64,000 nucleotides of DNA from Rubrivivax sp. (lineage in GTDB: Bacteria; Pseudomonadota; Gammaproteobacteria; Burkholderiales; Burkholderiaceae_C), in assembly GCA_027490215.1 (NCBI GenBank), contig JAIXYO010000007.1:1-64000 (forward strand), in the 5' to 3' direction. The notes below the pieces were generated by a model. It was not told the origin of the DNA and ran no database searches. It saw nothing but the letters and a program-made list of their open reading frames with translations. The position numbers and the translations under genes are program-made. Below are positions 8,716 through 16,644 of the stretch, piece by piece. Positions within the stretch are counted from its first letter, which is position 1; each line of letters begins with the position of its first letter.

Positions 8716-10101
8716 ATGAGCCGCAACGACGATCGATCGACCGCCAACAGCTTCGACCCCTACAACGCAGACCGGCCGCTGATGATGAAGTGCAGCTGCG
8801 GTCGCGACCACAGCACCGCCGATCACCAGGCCGAGACGCAGGCGCTGTCTGCCGAGTCCTACTCGCGCGACTTCATCGAGGCGACGCTGGTCAAGGCGCT
8901 CTTCCCGTCCGAACCGCTGCGCCGCCGCTTCCTGCAGGCCGTCGGCGCCGGCACCGCGCGCGCGGCGATTGCCTCGCTGCTGCCGATGGGCGCGCTCGAA
9001 GCCATGGCGCAGGACAAGGGTTCGCTGGAGAAGACCGACCTGAAGCTCGGCTTCATCGCGATCACCTGCGCCACGCCGCTGATCATGGCGAGCCCGCTGG
9101 GCTTCTACAAGCAGCAGGGGCTGAACGTCCAGCTCAACAAGACCGCCGGCTGGGCGTTGATCCGCGACAAGATGCTCAACAAGGAGCACGACGCCTCGCA
9201 CTTCCTGTCGCCAATGCCGCTGGCGATCTCGATGGGCATCGGCTCGGTGGCCCAGCCGATGCGCGTGGCCACCATCCAGAACGTCAATGGCCAGGCGATC
9301 ACGCTGGCACTGAAGCACAAGGACAACCGCGACCCGAAGAACTGGAAGGGCTTCAAGTTCGCGGTGCCGTTCGAGTTCTCGATGCACAACTTCCTGCTGC
9401 GCTACTACCTCGCCGAGAGCGGCCTGAACCCGGACACCGATGTGCAGATCCGCGTCGTGCCGCCACCGGAGATGGTGGCCAACCTGCGCGCCGGCAACAT
9501 CGACGGCTTCCTCGGCCCGGACCCCTTCAACCAGCGCGCGGTCTACGACGAGGTCGGCTTCATCCACATCCTGTCGAAGGAGATCTGGGACGGCCACCCC
9601 TGCTGCGCCTTCGGTGTGAGCGAAGACTTCATCAAGCAGAACCCGAACACCTTCGCCGCGCTGTACCGCGCGGTGCTGACCGCCGCCGCGATGGCACGCG
9701 AGCCGAAGAACCGTGAGCTGATCGCGAAGGTCATCAGCCCGACGGCCTACCTGAACCAGCCCGAGACCGTGGTCAATCAGGTGCTGACAGGCAAGTTCGC
9801 CGACGGCCTCGGCGGCATCAAGACTGTGCCCGACCGCGCAGACTTCGACCCCGTGCCGTGGCAGAGCATGGCGGTGTGGATGCTGACCCAGATGAAGCGC
9901 TGGGGCTACCTGAAAGGGGACGTCAATTACAAGCAGATCGCCGAGCAGGTCTTCCTGCTGACCGACGCGAAAAAGCAGATGAAGCTGCTGGACCAGAAGG
10001 TGCCCGAGGGCGCGTACAAGTCCTACAAGATCATGGGCAAGGAGTTCGACCCGGCCAAGGCCGATGCGTACGCCAAGAGCTTTGCGATCAGCAAGACCTG
10101 A
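8716..10101 (+). CDS. ABC transporter substrate-binding protein, nitrate/cyanate (NrtA/CmpA) type
   Basis: This is a 461-residue periplasmic binding protein. From about residue 105 it follows the NrtA/CmpA/SsuA fold (LKLGFIAITCATPLIMASPLGFY, VPPPEMVANLRAGNIDGFLGPDPF). It has an unusually long n-region before the Tat-like motif: residues 1-68 include C26-x-C28-x3-H32 (KCSCGRDH), then RRRFLQ at 69-74 and a hydrophobic stretch ending near AMA. This suggests Tat export, though the cysteines near the N-terminus are unexplained. It is the first gene of an operon with permease, ATPase and cyanase, so cyanate is the likely ligand. The start is supported by TGGAGT upstream. Confidence 0.87.
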   Translation: MSRNDDRSTANSFDPYNADRPLMMKCSCGRDHSTADHQAETQALSAESYSRDFIEATLVKALFPSEPLRRRFLQAVGAGTARAAIASLLPMGALEAMAQDKGSLEKTDLKLGFIAITCATPLIMASPLGFYKQQGLNVQLNKTAGWALIRDKMLNKEHDASHFLSPMPLAISMGIGSVAQPMRVATIQNVNGQAITLALKHKDNRDPKNWKGFKFAVPFEFSMHNFLLRYYLAESGLNPDTDVQIRVVPPPEMVANLRAGNIDGFLGPDPFNQRAVYDEVGFIHILSKEIWDGHPCCAFGVSEDFIKQNPNTFAALYRAVLTAAAMAREPKNRELIAKVISPTAYLNQPETVVNQVLTGKFADGLGGIKTVPDRADFDPVPWQSMAVWMLTQMKRWGYLKGDVNYKQIAEQVFLLTDAKKQMKLLDQKVPEGAYKSYKIMGKEFDPAKADAYAKSFAISKT

Positions 10102-10110
10102 GGCGGCCCG

Positions 10111-10992
10111 GTGAATCCGCAAAAGAAGCAGGCACTGCAATCGGGTGCCTTGTCTCTGTTCATCCTGCTCGTTTTGCTGGCTGTGTGGCACCTCGCCACG
10201 CTGCCTGCAAAGACGACGCCGGGCCCGGTCGTCACGCTGACGCCCGAACAGATCGAGTACCAGAAGCTGCTCGGCAAGGATCCAGCCGCCGCCGAGGGCG
10301 AAAAGAAGAGCAGCGGCTTCCCGACGCTCGCGCAGATGGGCCAGACGGTGGTCAAGAACCTGTCGAGTCCGTTCTACGACAACGGGCCGAACGACAAGGG
10401 CATCGGGCTGCAACTCGGGTATTCGCTGGCCCGAGTCGGGCTGGGCTTCGGCATCGCAGCGTTGATCGCGATCCCTCTCGGTTTCCTGATCGGCATGAGC
10501 CCGATGCTGTACCGCGCCCTTGACCCGTTCATCCAGGTGCTGAAACCGATCTCGCCGCTGGCGTGGATGCCGTTGGCGCTCTACACCATCAAGGACTCGT
10601 CGGTCTCAGGCATCTTCGTGATCTTCATCTGCTCGGTGTGGCCGATGTTGATCAACACCGCGTTCGGCGTCTCCGGCGTGCGGCGCGAATGGCTGAACGT
10701 CGCGAAGACCCTGGAGGTGTCGCGTGTTCGGCTGGCCTTCGAGGTGATCCTGCCGGCCGCTGCACCGACCATCCTGACGGGGATGCGCATCAGCATGGGC
10801 ATCGCCTGGCTGGTGATCGTCGCAGCCGAGATGCTGGTCGGCGGCACCGGCATCGGCTACTTCGTGTGGAACGAATGGAACAACCTGTCACTGACCAACG
10901 TGATCTTCGCGATCCTGATGATCGGCATCGTCGGGATGCTGCTCGATCTGGCGTTTGCTCGGGCGCAGAAAGCGATCTCATATGTCGAATGA
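10111..10992 (+). CDS. ABC transporter permease, nitrate/cyanate type
   Basis: This 293-residue inner-membrane permease of the NrtB/SsuC family (BPD_transp_1) has a TM helix near the N-terminus (residues 8-28), a periplasmic loop to about residue 95, then five or so further helices. The EAA loop that docks the ATPase reads EVILPAAAPTILTGMRIS. It starts with GTG 9 bp after the binding protein and its end overlaps the ATPase gene by 11 nt, as expected for a co-translated transporter. With cyanase downstream, cyanate import is the likely role; nitrate or bicarbonate cannot be excluded by sequence. Confidence 0.87.
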   Translation: MNPQKKQALQSGALSLFILLVLLAVWHLATLPAKTTPGPVVTLTPEQIEYQKLLGKDPAAAEGEKKSSGFPTLAQMGQTVVKNLSSPFYDNGPNDKGIGLQLGYSLARVGLGFGIAALIAIPLGFLIGMSPMLYRALDPFIQVLKPISPLAWMPLALYTIKDSSVSGIFVIFICSVWPMLINTAFGVSGVRREWLNVAKTLEVSRVRLAFEVILPAAAPTILTGMRISMGIAWLVIVAAEMLVGGTGIGYFVWNEWNNLSLTNVIFAILMIGIVGMLLDLAFARAQKAISYVE

Positions 10993-11872
10993 GCAGGCAC
11001 GGTTCGCTGAGCACGATGCGCCCTTCCTGCGCATCGAAGGCCTGTCGAAAAGCTATCCAACGGCCAACTCGCAGCAGACAGAGCCTGTCTTCGACAGCGT
11101 CAACTTCGGCATCAAGAAGGGCGAGTTCGTCTGCATCATCGGCCACTCGGGCTGCGGCAAGACGACGATCCTGAACGTGCTGGCGGGGCTGGACCAGGCG
11201 ACCACGGGCCATGTGTTCATGGACAACCGCGAAGTGGCCGGACCGAGTCTGGAACGCGGGGTTGTTTTTCAGGGCCATGCGTTGATGCCATGGCTTTCGG
11301 TGCGCAAGAACATCGCCTTCGCAGTGCGCAGCAAGTGGCCGCAGTGGAGTGCGGCGCAGACCAACGCGCAGGTCGAGAAGTTCGTGAAGCTGGTCGGCCT
11401 GACCTCTGCCATCGACAAGAACCCTTCCGCGCTGTCGGGCGGCATGAAGCAGCGTGTGGGTATCGCCCGCGCGTTCGCGATCGAGCCAAAGATGCTGCTG
11501 CTCGACGAGCCGTTCGGCGCGCTCGACGCGCTGACGCGCGGGACCATTCAGGACGAATTGCTGCGCATCTGTGCAGAGACTCGCCAGACGGTGTTCATGA
11601 TCACGCACGACGTCGATGAAGCCATCCTGCTGGCCGACAAGATCCTGCTGATGAGCAACGGTCCGCAGGCTCGCATTGCCGAGATCGTGCGCAACACGAT
11701 GGCGCGCGACCGGCAGCGCGCGACGCTGCACCACGACCCGCAGTACTACCGCATCCGCAACCACCTGGTTGACTTCCTGGTTGCACGATCGAAAGAGCTG
11801 TCTCACGGCCGCGCTCCGGCGTTTCCGCCGGTCGTCGAGCCCGGGCTATTGCTCGCCGAACCCGCGGCCTGA
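10982..11872 (+). CDS. ABC transporter ATP-binding protein, nitrate/cyanate type
   Basis: This 296-residue ATPase has Walker A GHSGCGKTT near residue 57, a Q-loop (VFQGHALMPWLSV), the ABC signature LSGGMKQRVGIARA, Walker B MLLLDEPFGALD and the H-loop ITHDVDEA. It belongs to the NrtD/SsuB group. The ATG at 10982 overlaps the permease end by 11 nt. The 40-residue tail beyond the ATPase fold is short and lacks the extra binding domain of NrtC. It couples ATP hydrolysis to substrate import for the upstream permease and binding protein. Confidence 0.9.
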   Translation: MSNEQARFAEHDAPFLRIEGLSKSYPTANSQQTEPVFDSVNFGIKKGEFVCIIGHSGCGKTTILNVLAGLDQATTGHVFMDNREVAGPSLERGVVFQGHALMPWLSVRKNIAFAVRSKWPQWSAAQTNAQVEKFVKLVGLTSAIDKNPSALSGGMKQRVGIARAFAIEPKMLLLDEPFGALDALTRGTIQDELLRICAETRQTVFMITHDVDEAILLADKILLMSNGPQARIAEIVRNTMARDRQRATLHHDPQYYRIRNHLVDFLVARSKELSHGRAPAFPPVVEPGLLLAEPAA

Positions 11873-11909
11873 CGCCGCTTTCCCTTACCGCACAACACAA
11901 GGAGCACGC

Positions 11910-12353
11910 ATGAACCGAAACGACGTCACCGAAAAGATCATCGAGGCCAAGGTCACGAAGGGCATCAAATGGGAAGACGTGGCCAAGAAGGTCGGCCTGA
12001 GCAAGGAGTGGGTCACTGCCGGCTGCCTCGGACAGATGACCTTTGACGCGAAGCAGGCCAAGGTGGTGGCAAAGATCTTCGGTCTGGACGCCGAAGCCGA
12101 GAAGTGGCTGCAGGTCGTCCCATACAAGGGCTCGCTGCCGACAGCGGTGCCGACCGATCCGCTGATCTACCGCTTTTACGAACTCGTGAGCGTGTACGGC
12201 ACCACCTTCAAGGAACTGATCCACGAGGAGTTCGGCGACGGCATCATGAGCGCGATCGACTTCAAGATGGATCTGACACGCGAGCCGAACGCCGCCGGCG
12301 ACCGGGTCAGCATCGTGATGTCGGGCAAGTTCCTGTCGTACAAGACTTACTGA
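11910..12353 (+). CDS. cynS: Cyanate hydratase (cyanase)
   Basis: This 147-residue enzyme converts cyanate and bicarbonate to ammonia and CO2. The N-terminal helix-turn-helix-like fold and the C-terminal catalytic domain are both complete. The catalytic triad is present with the E. coli spacing: R88 and E91 (YRFYELVSVYG) and S114 (GIMSAIDF), matching R96, E99 and S122. Start is supported by AAGGAG 6 bp upstream of the ATG. It closes the ABC transporter operon, so imported cyanate would be used as a nitrogen source or detoxified. No carbonic anhydrase (cynT) is adjacent. Confidence 0.96.
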   Translation: MNRNDVTEKIIEAKVTKGIKWEDVAKKVGLSKEWVTAGCLGQMTFDAKQAKVVAKIFGLDAEAEKWLQVVPYKGSLPTAVPTDPLIYRFYELVSVYGTTFKELIHEEFGDGIMSAIDFKMDLTREPNAAGDRVSIVMSGKFLSYKTY

Positions 12354-12400
12354 TCTGGACCGGAGCAGATGTTGCCTGCCAGCTTTGGATAGCAGCTGTG

Positions 12401-12521
12401 GAGGGCGTGAGGTGACCGGCTCCGCTCATGTCACCCGGGCCGGTTCACTGCCCCGGTGCTTCGAGTCGAGTCGATCCGGCCCTCCTTCTTTACTTCGCTG
12501 CGCCGGTCACCCCACGCCCTC
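12401..12521 (-). repeat. Structured palindromic element, copy 2 (minus strand)
   Basis: On the minus strand the 5' arm (12521-12502) pairs with the 3' arm (12420-12401) over 20 nt with one G-U wobble. The core reads GAAGTAAAGAAGGAGGGCC, then an inner stem GGGCCGG/CCGGCCC and CCCGGGTGACATGAGCG on the exit side. The arm sequence is unlike those of copies 1 and 3 apart from its first three bases, yet it is fully complementary. The core carries one A/G change (AAGAAGGAGG) relative to the others. Confidence 0.78.
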
Positions 12522-12583
12522 GGCAGCCGGCACCATCGCCGCATGCGAAGGCTTCAAAACCAAGACCGCTTCGGTGGTAGCAG

Positions 12584-12712
12584 GAGCGCTGCGGCGGGCT
12601 GCTGTGTGGAGTGAAGTAAAGGAGGAGGGCCGGCGGGACTCGAGCCGAAGCGAGCAACCGGTGAACCGGCCCGGGGGACATGAACGCAACACAGCGGCCC
12701 GCCGCAGCGCTC
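12584..12712 (+). repeat. Structured palindromic element, copy 3
   Basis: The 5' arm 12584-12607 pairs with the 3' arm 12689-12712 over 24 nt with one U-G wobble. The core GAAGTAAAGGAGGAGGGCC and exit segment GGGGGACATGAACGCAAC are identical to copy 1. Compared with copy 1, arm positions 6, 12, 16 and 20 differ on both sides with pairing kept (G-C to C-G, U-A to C-G, G-C to C-G, C-G to U-A). The sequence after the 3' arm, TCGCGC-GAT, also resembles copy 1. Confidence 0.8.
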
Positions 12713-12767
12713 TCGCGCCGATCTCAACTCTTGATGTGGTCAAACGCAACATGCCGGGAGAAACGCC

Positions 12768-13238
12768 ATGAGTGAGACCCGCCCACCGTTACCGCCCTTC
12801 ACTGCCGAGACCGCACGCCAGAAGGTGCGGATGGCCGAGGATGCCTGGAATTCGCGTGATCCCGATCGGGTGGTCGGCGTCTACACAGAAGACACCCGTT
12901 GGCGCAACCGTGCCGAGTTCCCGGTCGGCCGCGCGCAGGTCAAGGAATTCCTGCAGCGCAAGTGGGCGCGCGAACTCGATTACCGGCTGATCAAGGAGTT
13001 GTGGGCCTTCGATGGCGCGCGCATCGCGGTGCGCTTCGCCTACGAGTTCCACGACGACTCGGGCCAATGGTTCCGGAGCTACGGCAACGAGAACTGGGAG
13101 TTCAACGCAGAGGGCCTGATGGTGCGGCGCTACGCCAGCATCAACGACCTGCCGATACGCGCCGAAGAGCGTTTGTTTCACTGGCCGCTCGGCCGTCGGC
13201 CTGATCACCACGCGGGCCTGAGCGAACTCAGGCTGTGA
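12768..13238 (+). CDS. NTF2-like protein, DUF1348 family
   Basis: The protein has 156 residues, the full length of DUF1348 (SnoaL/NTF2-like superfamily) proteins. Family features include [13 protein letters not shown] near residue 23, TRWRNRAEF, and the closing segment [11 protein letters not shown]. These are small cone-shaped alpha+beta barrels that often bind small molecules, but no activity is established for this family. It starts 54 bp after palindromic element copy 3, with GGGAGAAA as ribosome-binding site. Whether it belongs to the cyanate operon is unclear because two inverted elements separate it from cynS. Confidence 0.82.
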   Translation: MSETRPPLPPFTAETARQKVRMAEDAWNSRDPDRVVGVYTEDTRWRNRAEFPVGRAQVKEFLQRKWARELDYRLIKELWAFDGARIAVRFAYEFHDDSGQWFRSYGNENWEFNAEGLMVRRYASINDLPIRAEERLFHWPLGRRPDHHAGLSELRL

Positions 13239-13259
13239 CGCTCGCGCGCCGGCAGGCAG

Positions 13260-15305
13260 CTACTTCAGGATGGTGAACAGGTTCGAGAAGCTGTCTGTCC
13301 AGGGGGCGAATCCGGGTCGCGGGTTCAGCGGCGCGCCGTCCTGCAACGAGGCTGGCAGTGCCGCCGCGACCTGCGGGCTCATCAGCAGAACCCAGGTGCT
13401 GTGGCGACAGTAGAGATCGTCTTCAGCCGGGTCGATGTCGTAGACCAGCGCCGTCTTGCCGTACTGCCGGGCCACCGCTGCCATCACAGGCTGCAGATCG
13501 AGGTATCGGTTGGTGATGTGCACCGCCAACACGCCGTCGGGCTTGAGCTGCGCAAAGTAGATCTTCATCGCCTCCAGCGTCAACAGGTGCGCAGGAATCG
13601 AATCCCCTGAGAAGGCGTCCATCGCCAGCAGGTCGAAGTGCTGCGGCGGGTCGCGCTCCAGCATCAGGCGACCATCGCCCAGCACCGGCTCGATGCGCGC
13701 AGCGCTGTCGGACAGGTAGGTGAAATCACTTCGCGCCAGATCCAGCACCTGTTCGTTGATTTCATAGATGCGCATTTCATCGCCAGCGCGCCCATAGGTC
13801 GCCAGCGTCCCCGCGCCGAGCCCGACAACACCCAGATGGAGCGGCTGCCCCGGCTGCTGCAGGCTGCGAATGGCGCGGCCGACACCTGACTTCTCGCAGT
13901 AGTAGGCGGTCGGTACCTTGCGGTGCGCGTCGGCCATGAACTGCTCGCCGTGGTTGATGCGGCCGTGCAGCATCTTCCGATGGGGGCCCAGCGCGTCGTC
14001 AGTGACATCGTCGATGCGCAGTTGGCCGTAGAAGTTGCGCACGACCTTGCTGTAGCCCTGCACGTATTGCAGCGAGATCTCTGCAAGCCGCCAGCCGTAG
14101 CCCAGCAATGCGATCACCAGCAGCACGCGCCATGCGGTGCGCAGATCGCGCCACAGCACCGTGACAACCAGCGCCGCGCACAGGAACAGGCCGATCGGCA
14201 ATTCGAAATACGCGGTGAAGATGGCCGGCGCCACCAGACCAACCACCAGGCCACCGAGTGCACCGCCGATCGACAGCATCAGATAGAACAGTGTCAGGTG
14301 GCGCACCGGCGGCTTGCGGCGCACCAACTCGCCGTGGCAGACCATGCAGAAAACGAACAGCGACCCGCTGATCAGCGCGATCAGCAGCGGCACCTCCATG
14401 CCGCCATCGAGTACGCGATCGAGCGCGAAGAACGCCAGCGGGAGCGCGGCCAGGAACAGCGGGCGCACGTAGTAGCGCGGCGCGTCGAAGCACAGAATGA
14501 AGCTGAGCAGGTAGATCGACAACGGCGCGATCCACAGGAAGGGAACCGGCGCCACGTCCTGCGTCAGATGCCGCGTCATCGCCAGCAGCAGCATCGACGC
14601 GGTGGCGGCCAGGCCGATCCAGATCAGGCACTCGGCCCCGGAGGGACGGGGGGCCGTGTCGGGTGCTGCCGACAGAGCTTCGGACACCGCTGCCGCGGGT
14701 GACGGCTGGTGCGCCATGCGTCTCCATGTGCGAAAGGCCGTCGCCAGACAAGTCGCGACAAAGGCCACGTAGCCCGCCGACCACAGCATCGCCTGCGTGC
14801 CCACGGGCAGCGCGGGCTCGACCACCACGGGATACGACAGCAATGCCAGCATCGACGCCAGGTTCGACAGCGCGTACAAGCGGTACGGCTTGGCCTGGGA
14901 ACCCGCGTTGGGAAAAGCTCGGGCGTACCAGGTCTGCATCAGCGGCCCGGTGGTCGAGAGCATCAGGTAGGGCGCCCCAACCGCGATCGCCAGCACCGCC
15001 AGCACACTCAGTCCCGGCGCCAGCGTCGAGCCCTTCCAGGCCGGGTCGGCAGCGACCGGCAGCATGGCCAGGCTGAGCAGCAGCAACGCGCCGTGCACCA
15101 GCGGTTGGCGCCGTGCGACCACCTTCTCGTGCAGCCAGTGGACGTAGGCATAGCCCAAGAGGAGCTCGACCTGGAAAAACACCAGGCACACGCTCCAGAC
15201 CGACGACGAGCCGCCGAACCACGGCAGGATCATCTTGGCGACGATGGGCTGGATCTGGAAGAGCAGGAAAGCGGAGAGAAAAACCGTCGTCGCAAAAAGA
15301 ATCAT
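13260..15305 (-). CDS. Membrane-fused spermidine synthase-like protein
   Basis: In this 681-residue protein the N-terminal 420 residues contain about ten to twelve hydrophobic helices, starting with FATTVFLSAFLLFQIQPIVAKM. The C-terminal 230 residues form a methyltransferase-like spermidine synthase fold with the nucleotide loop VGLGAGTLATYG, VLGDGRLML and the DAFSGD motif. Such fusions are common in proteobacteria; whether they make polyamines or another aminopropyl product is unproven. The gene is convergent with the DUF1348 gene (21 bp between stops) and is read away from mltA, 67 bp apart. Confidence 0.85.
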   Translation of the reverse strand: MILFATTVFLSAFLLFQIQPIVAKMILPWFGGSSSVWSVCLVFFQVELLLGYAYVHWLHEKVVARRQPLVHGALLLLSLAMLPVAADPAWKGSTLAPGLSVLAVLAIAVGAPYLMLSTTGPLMQTWYARAFPNAGSQAKPYRLYALSNLASMLALLSYPVVVEPALPVGTQAMLWSAGYVAFVATCLATAFRTWRRMAHQPSPAAAVSEALSAAPDTAPRPSGAECLIWIGLAATASMLLLAMTRHLTQDVAPVPFLWIAPLSIYLLSFILCFDAPRYYVRPLFLAALPLAFFALDRVLDGGMEVPLLIALISGSLFVFCMVCHGELVRRKPPVRHLTLFYLMLSIGGALGGLVVGLVAPAIFTAYFELPIGLFLCAALVVTVLWRDLRTAWRVLLVIALLGYGWRLAEISLQYVQGYSKVVRNFYGQLRIDDVTDDALGPHRKMLHGRINHGEQFMADAHRKVPTAYYCEKSGVGRAIRSLQQPGQPLHLGVVGLGAGTLATYGRAGDEMRIYEINEQVLDLARSDFTYLSDSAARIEPVLGDGRLMLERDPPQHFDLLAMDAFSGDSIPAHLLTLEAMKIYFAQLKPDGVLAVHITNRYLDLQPVMAAVARQYGKTALVYDIDPAEDDLYCRHSTWVLLMSPQVAAALPASLQDGAPLNPRPGFAPWTDSFSNLFTILK

Positions 15306-15372
15306 GTGCCGAGAATACCAACCGCCTGATGGCTGCCATGCCAGGGGCAGCCAGGCGCCAGAGCGCGCTGAA

Positions 15373-16497
15373 TCAGCCTCTCGGCACCAGCACCCACATG
15401 CGCAGCGACTGCTTCATCCGGCCGGCCTGCTGTTCGGCGGTGTCGCCCCAGCCCCAGAAGTAATCCACACGCACCGCGCCGATGATCGCGCTGCCCGTGT
15501 CCTGCGCCATCACGACGCGGCGCAGCGGGGTATTCGACAGCGGCTCGGTGGTGTCCAACCACAGCGCACTGCCGTAGGGGATGCTGCCGGGATCGATCGC
15601 GACGGATCGGCCGGGCGTCAGCGGCACACCCTGCGCGCCACGTGGCCCGACTGCGGGATCGGGCAAGGGCTCTTCGCGGAAAAAAACCACCCGCGGGTTG
15701 GCCCACAGCATCTCGGCGACCCGCTGCGGATTCAGCTGTGCCCAGGCCTTGATGCCGGGCCACGAGGCCTGGTCCGGCCGCAGTTCGCCCTGATCGATCA
15801 GCCAGCGACCGACCGATTTGTAGGGCTGGTCGTTGTGCCCGGCATACGCCACACGCACGACCGAGGGCGAGCCATCCGACTGGGTGATCCGCAGCCGGCC
15901 CGAACCCTGGATCTGCAGAATCAGGGCATCGAGTGGATCGGCCAGCCACGCGAGCTCACGCCCGCGCACGCTGGCCTGCGCCTCTGGCAGCACGTCGAGC
16001 TGCTGGCGCGTCCAGTAGGGCTTTCGTGTGGCCAGGTCGGGCGGCGGTGTCAGCAGCGGCACACGGAACCGTCCGCGCGGTGCCCGGCTGGCTTCGATCA
16101 GCGGCTCGAAGTAGCCGGTGGTCAGACCGGTCGCAACGCCTTCAACGGACTCGACACGGTAGGGCTGCAGCCGCGCCTGCAACCATGCACGCACCGCCGC
16201 GTCGTCACCGGGCACGCCGCGGCGTGCTTCGGCGCAGACCTCGGCCCAGCCCGCAGCGGGCCGCTCGCAACCGCGCAGCAAGGCGGGCCACAGCTCGGCG
16301 GTGCGGTCGGCGTCCCAGCCGGGAAGATCGGCCCAGCGCGCCGGCACCCAGCGCGAGCGGCCGCGCAGCAGCGCGCTGTCGGTCGACGGCAGGACCGCAT
16401 TTGTCGCCGGTTCAGGCGCCGCGTCCCTCACCGGTGGGCTGGAGCAGCCCGCCAGCACTCCTAGAATCAGCATTGCAAAACAAAGGGCGCGCGTCAT
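15373..16497 (-). CDS. mltA: Membrane-bound lytic murein transglycosylase A
   Basis: This 374-residue outer-membrane lipoprotein cleaves peptidoglycan glycan strands to 1,6-anhydromuropeptides. It has a lipoprotein signal with lipobox LAGC at about residue 17-20, an MltA domain (VATGLTTGYFEPLIEASR) and a 3D domain with the catalytic-aspartate region (VVMAQDTGSAIIGAVRVDYFWG). I chose the ATG at 16497 because it gives the lipoprotein signal directly; a longer in-frame reading to 16626 has no sense. The start codon overlaps, on the opposite strand, the ATG of a possible 39-residue protein. Confidence 0.93.
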   Translation of the reverse strand: MTRALCFAMLILGVLAGCSSPPVRDAAPEPATNAVLPSTDSALLRGRSRWVPARWADLPGWDADRTAELWPALLRGCERPAAGWAEVCAEARRGVPGDDAAVRAWLQARLQPYRVESVEGVATGLTTGYFEPLIEASRAPRGRFRVPLLTPPPDLATRKPYWTRQQLDVLPEAQASVRGRELAWLADPLDALILQIQGSGRLRITQSDGSPSVVRVAYAGHNDQPYKSVGRWLIDQGELRPDQASWPGIKAWAQLNPQRVAEMLWANPRVVFFREEPLPDPAVGPRGAQGVPLTPGRSVAIDPGSIPYGSALWLDTTEPLSNTPLRRVVMAQDTGSAIIGAVRVDYFWGWGDTAEQQAGRMKQSLRMWVLVPRG

Positions 16498-16615
16498 GTG
16501 GCTGTTGATCCTGGAGGCGTTCGGAGCCGCGGCACTGCTGGTGTTTATTGTCTGGTGGACGATGTTCTCGGGCCGACGACGCGGCGAGCGCGACCCCGGG
16601 CCTTCACAGCACTGA
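16496..16615 (+). CDS. Possible small single-pass membrane protein
   Basis: A 39-codon reading, MWLLILEAFGAAALLVFIVWWTM followed by a basic and polar tail, would be a small membrane protein with one helix. Its ATG shares two bases with the mltA start on the other strand (CATG), so each promoter would lie inside or upstream of the other gene. The upstream AAAGGGCG is only a modest ribosome-binding site. The hydrophobic-then-RR topology argues for coding; the awkward start argues against. Length is too short for family assignment. Confidence 0.4.
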   Translation: MWLLILEAFGAAALLVFIVWWTMFSGRRRGERDPGPSQH

Positions 16616-16644
16616 GATACCTGCACGCTGTCCGAAGTACCCGT

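Larger units (their letters stand above)
12354..12767. other. Intergenic region carrying two inverted palindromic elements
   Basis: This 414-bp gap between cynS and the DUF1348 gene holds element copies 2 (minus) and 3 (plus), arranged back to back with 62 bp between them. About 45 bp on the left and 55 bp on the right remain outside the elements. The right edge contains the ribosome-binding site GGGAGAAA of the next gene. I see no coding sequence in it. Confidence 0.75.

Noticed and set aside
8635-10413. 592-codon open reading on the minus strand opposite the cyanate transporter genes
   Set aside because: It is a shadow of the real plus-strand genes: GC-rich third positions keep several frames open, it has no domain match and it lacks a ribosome-binding site.
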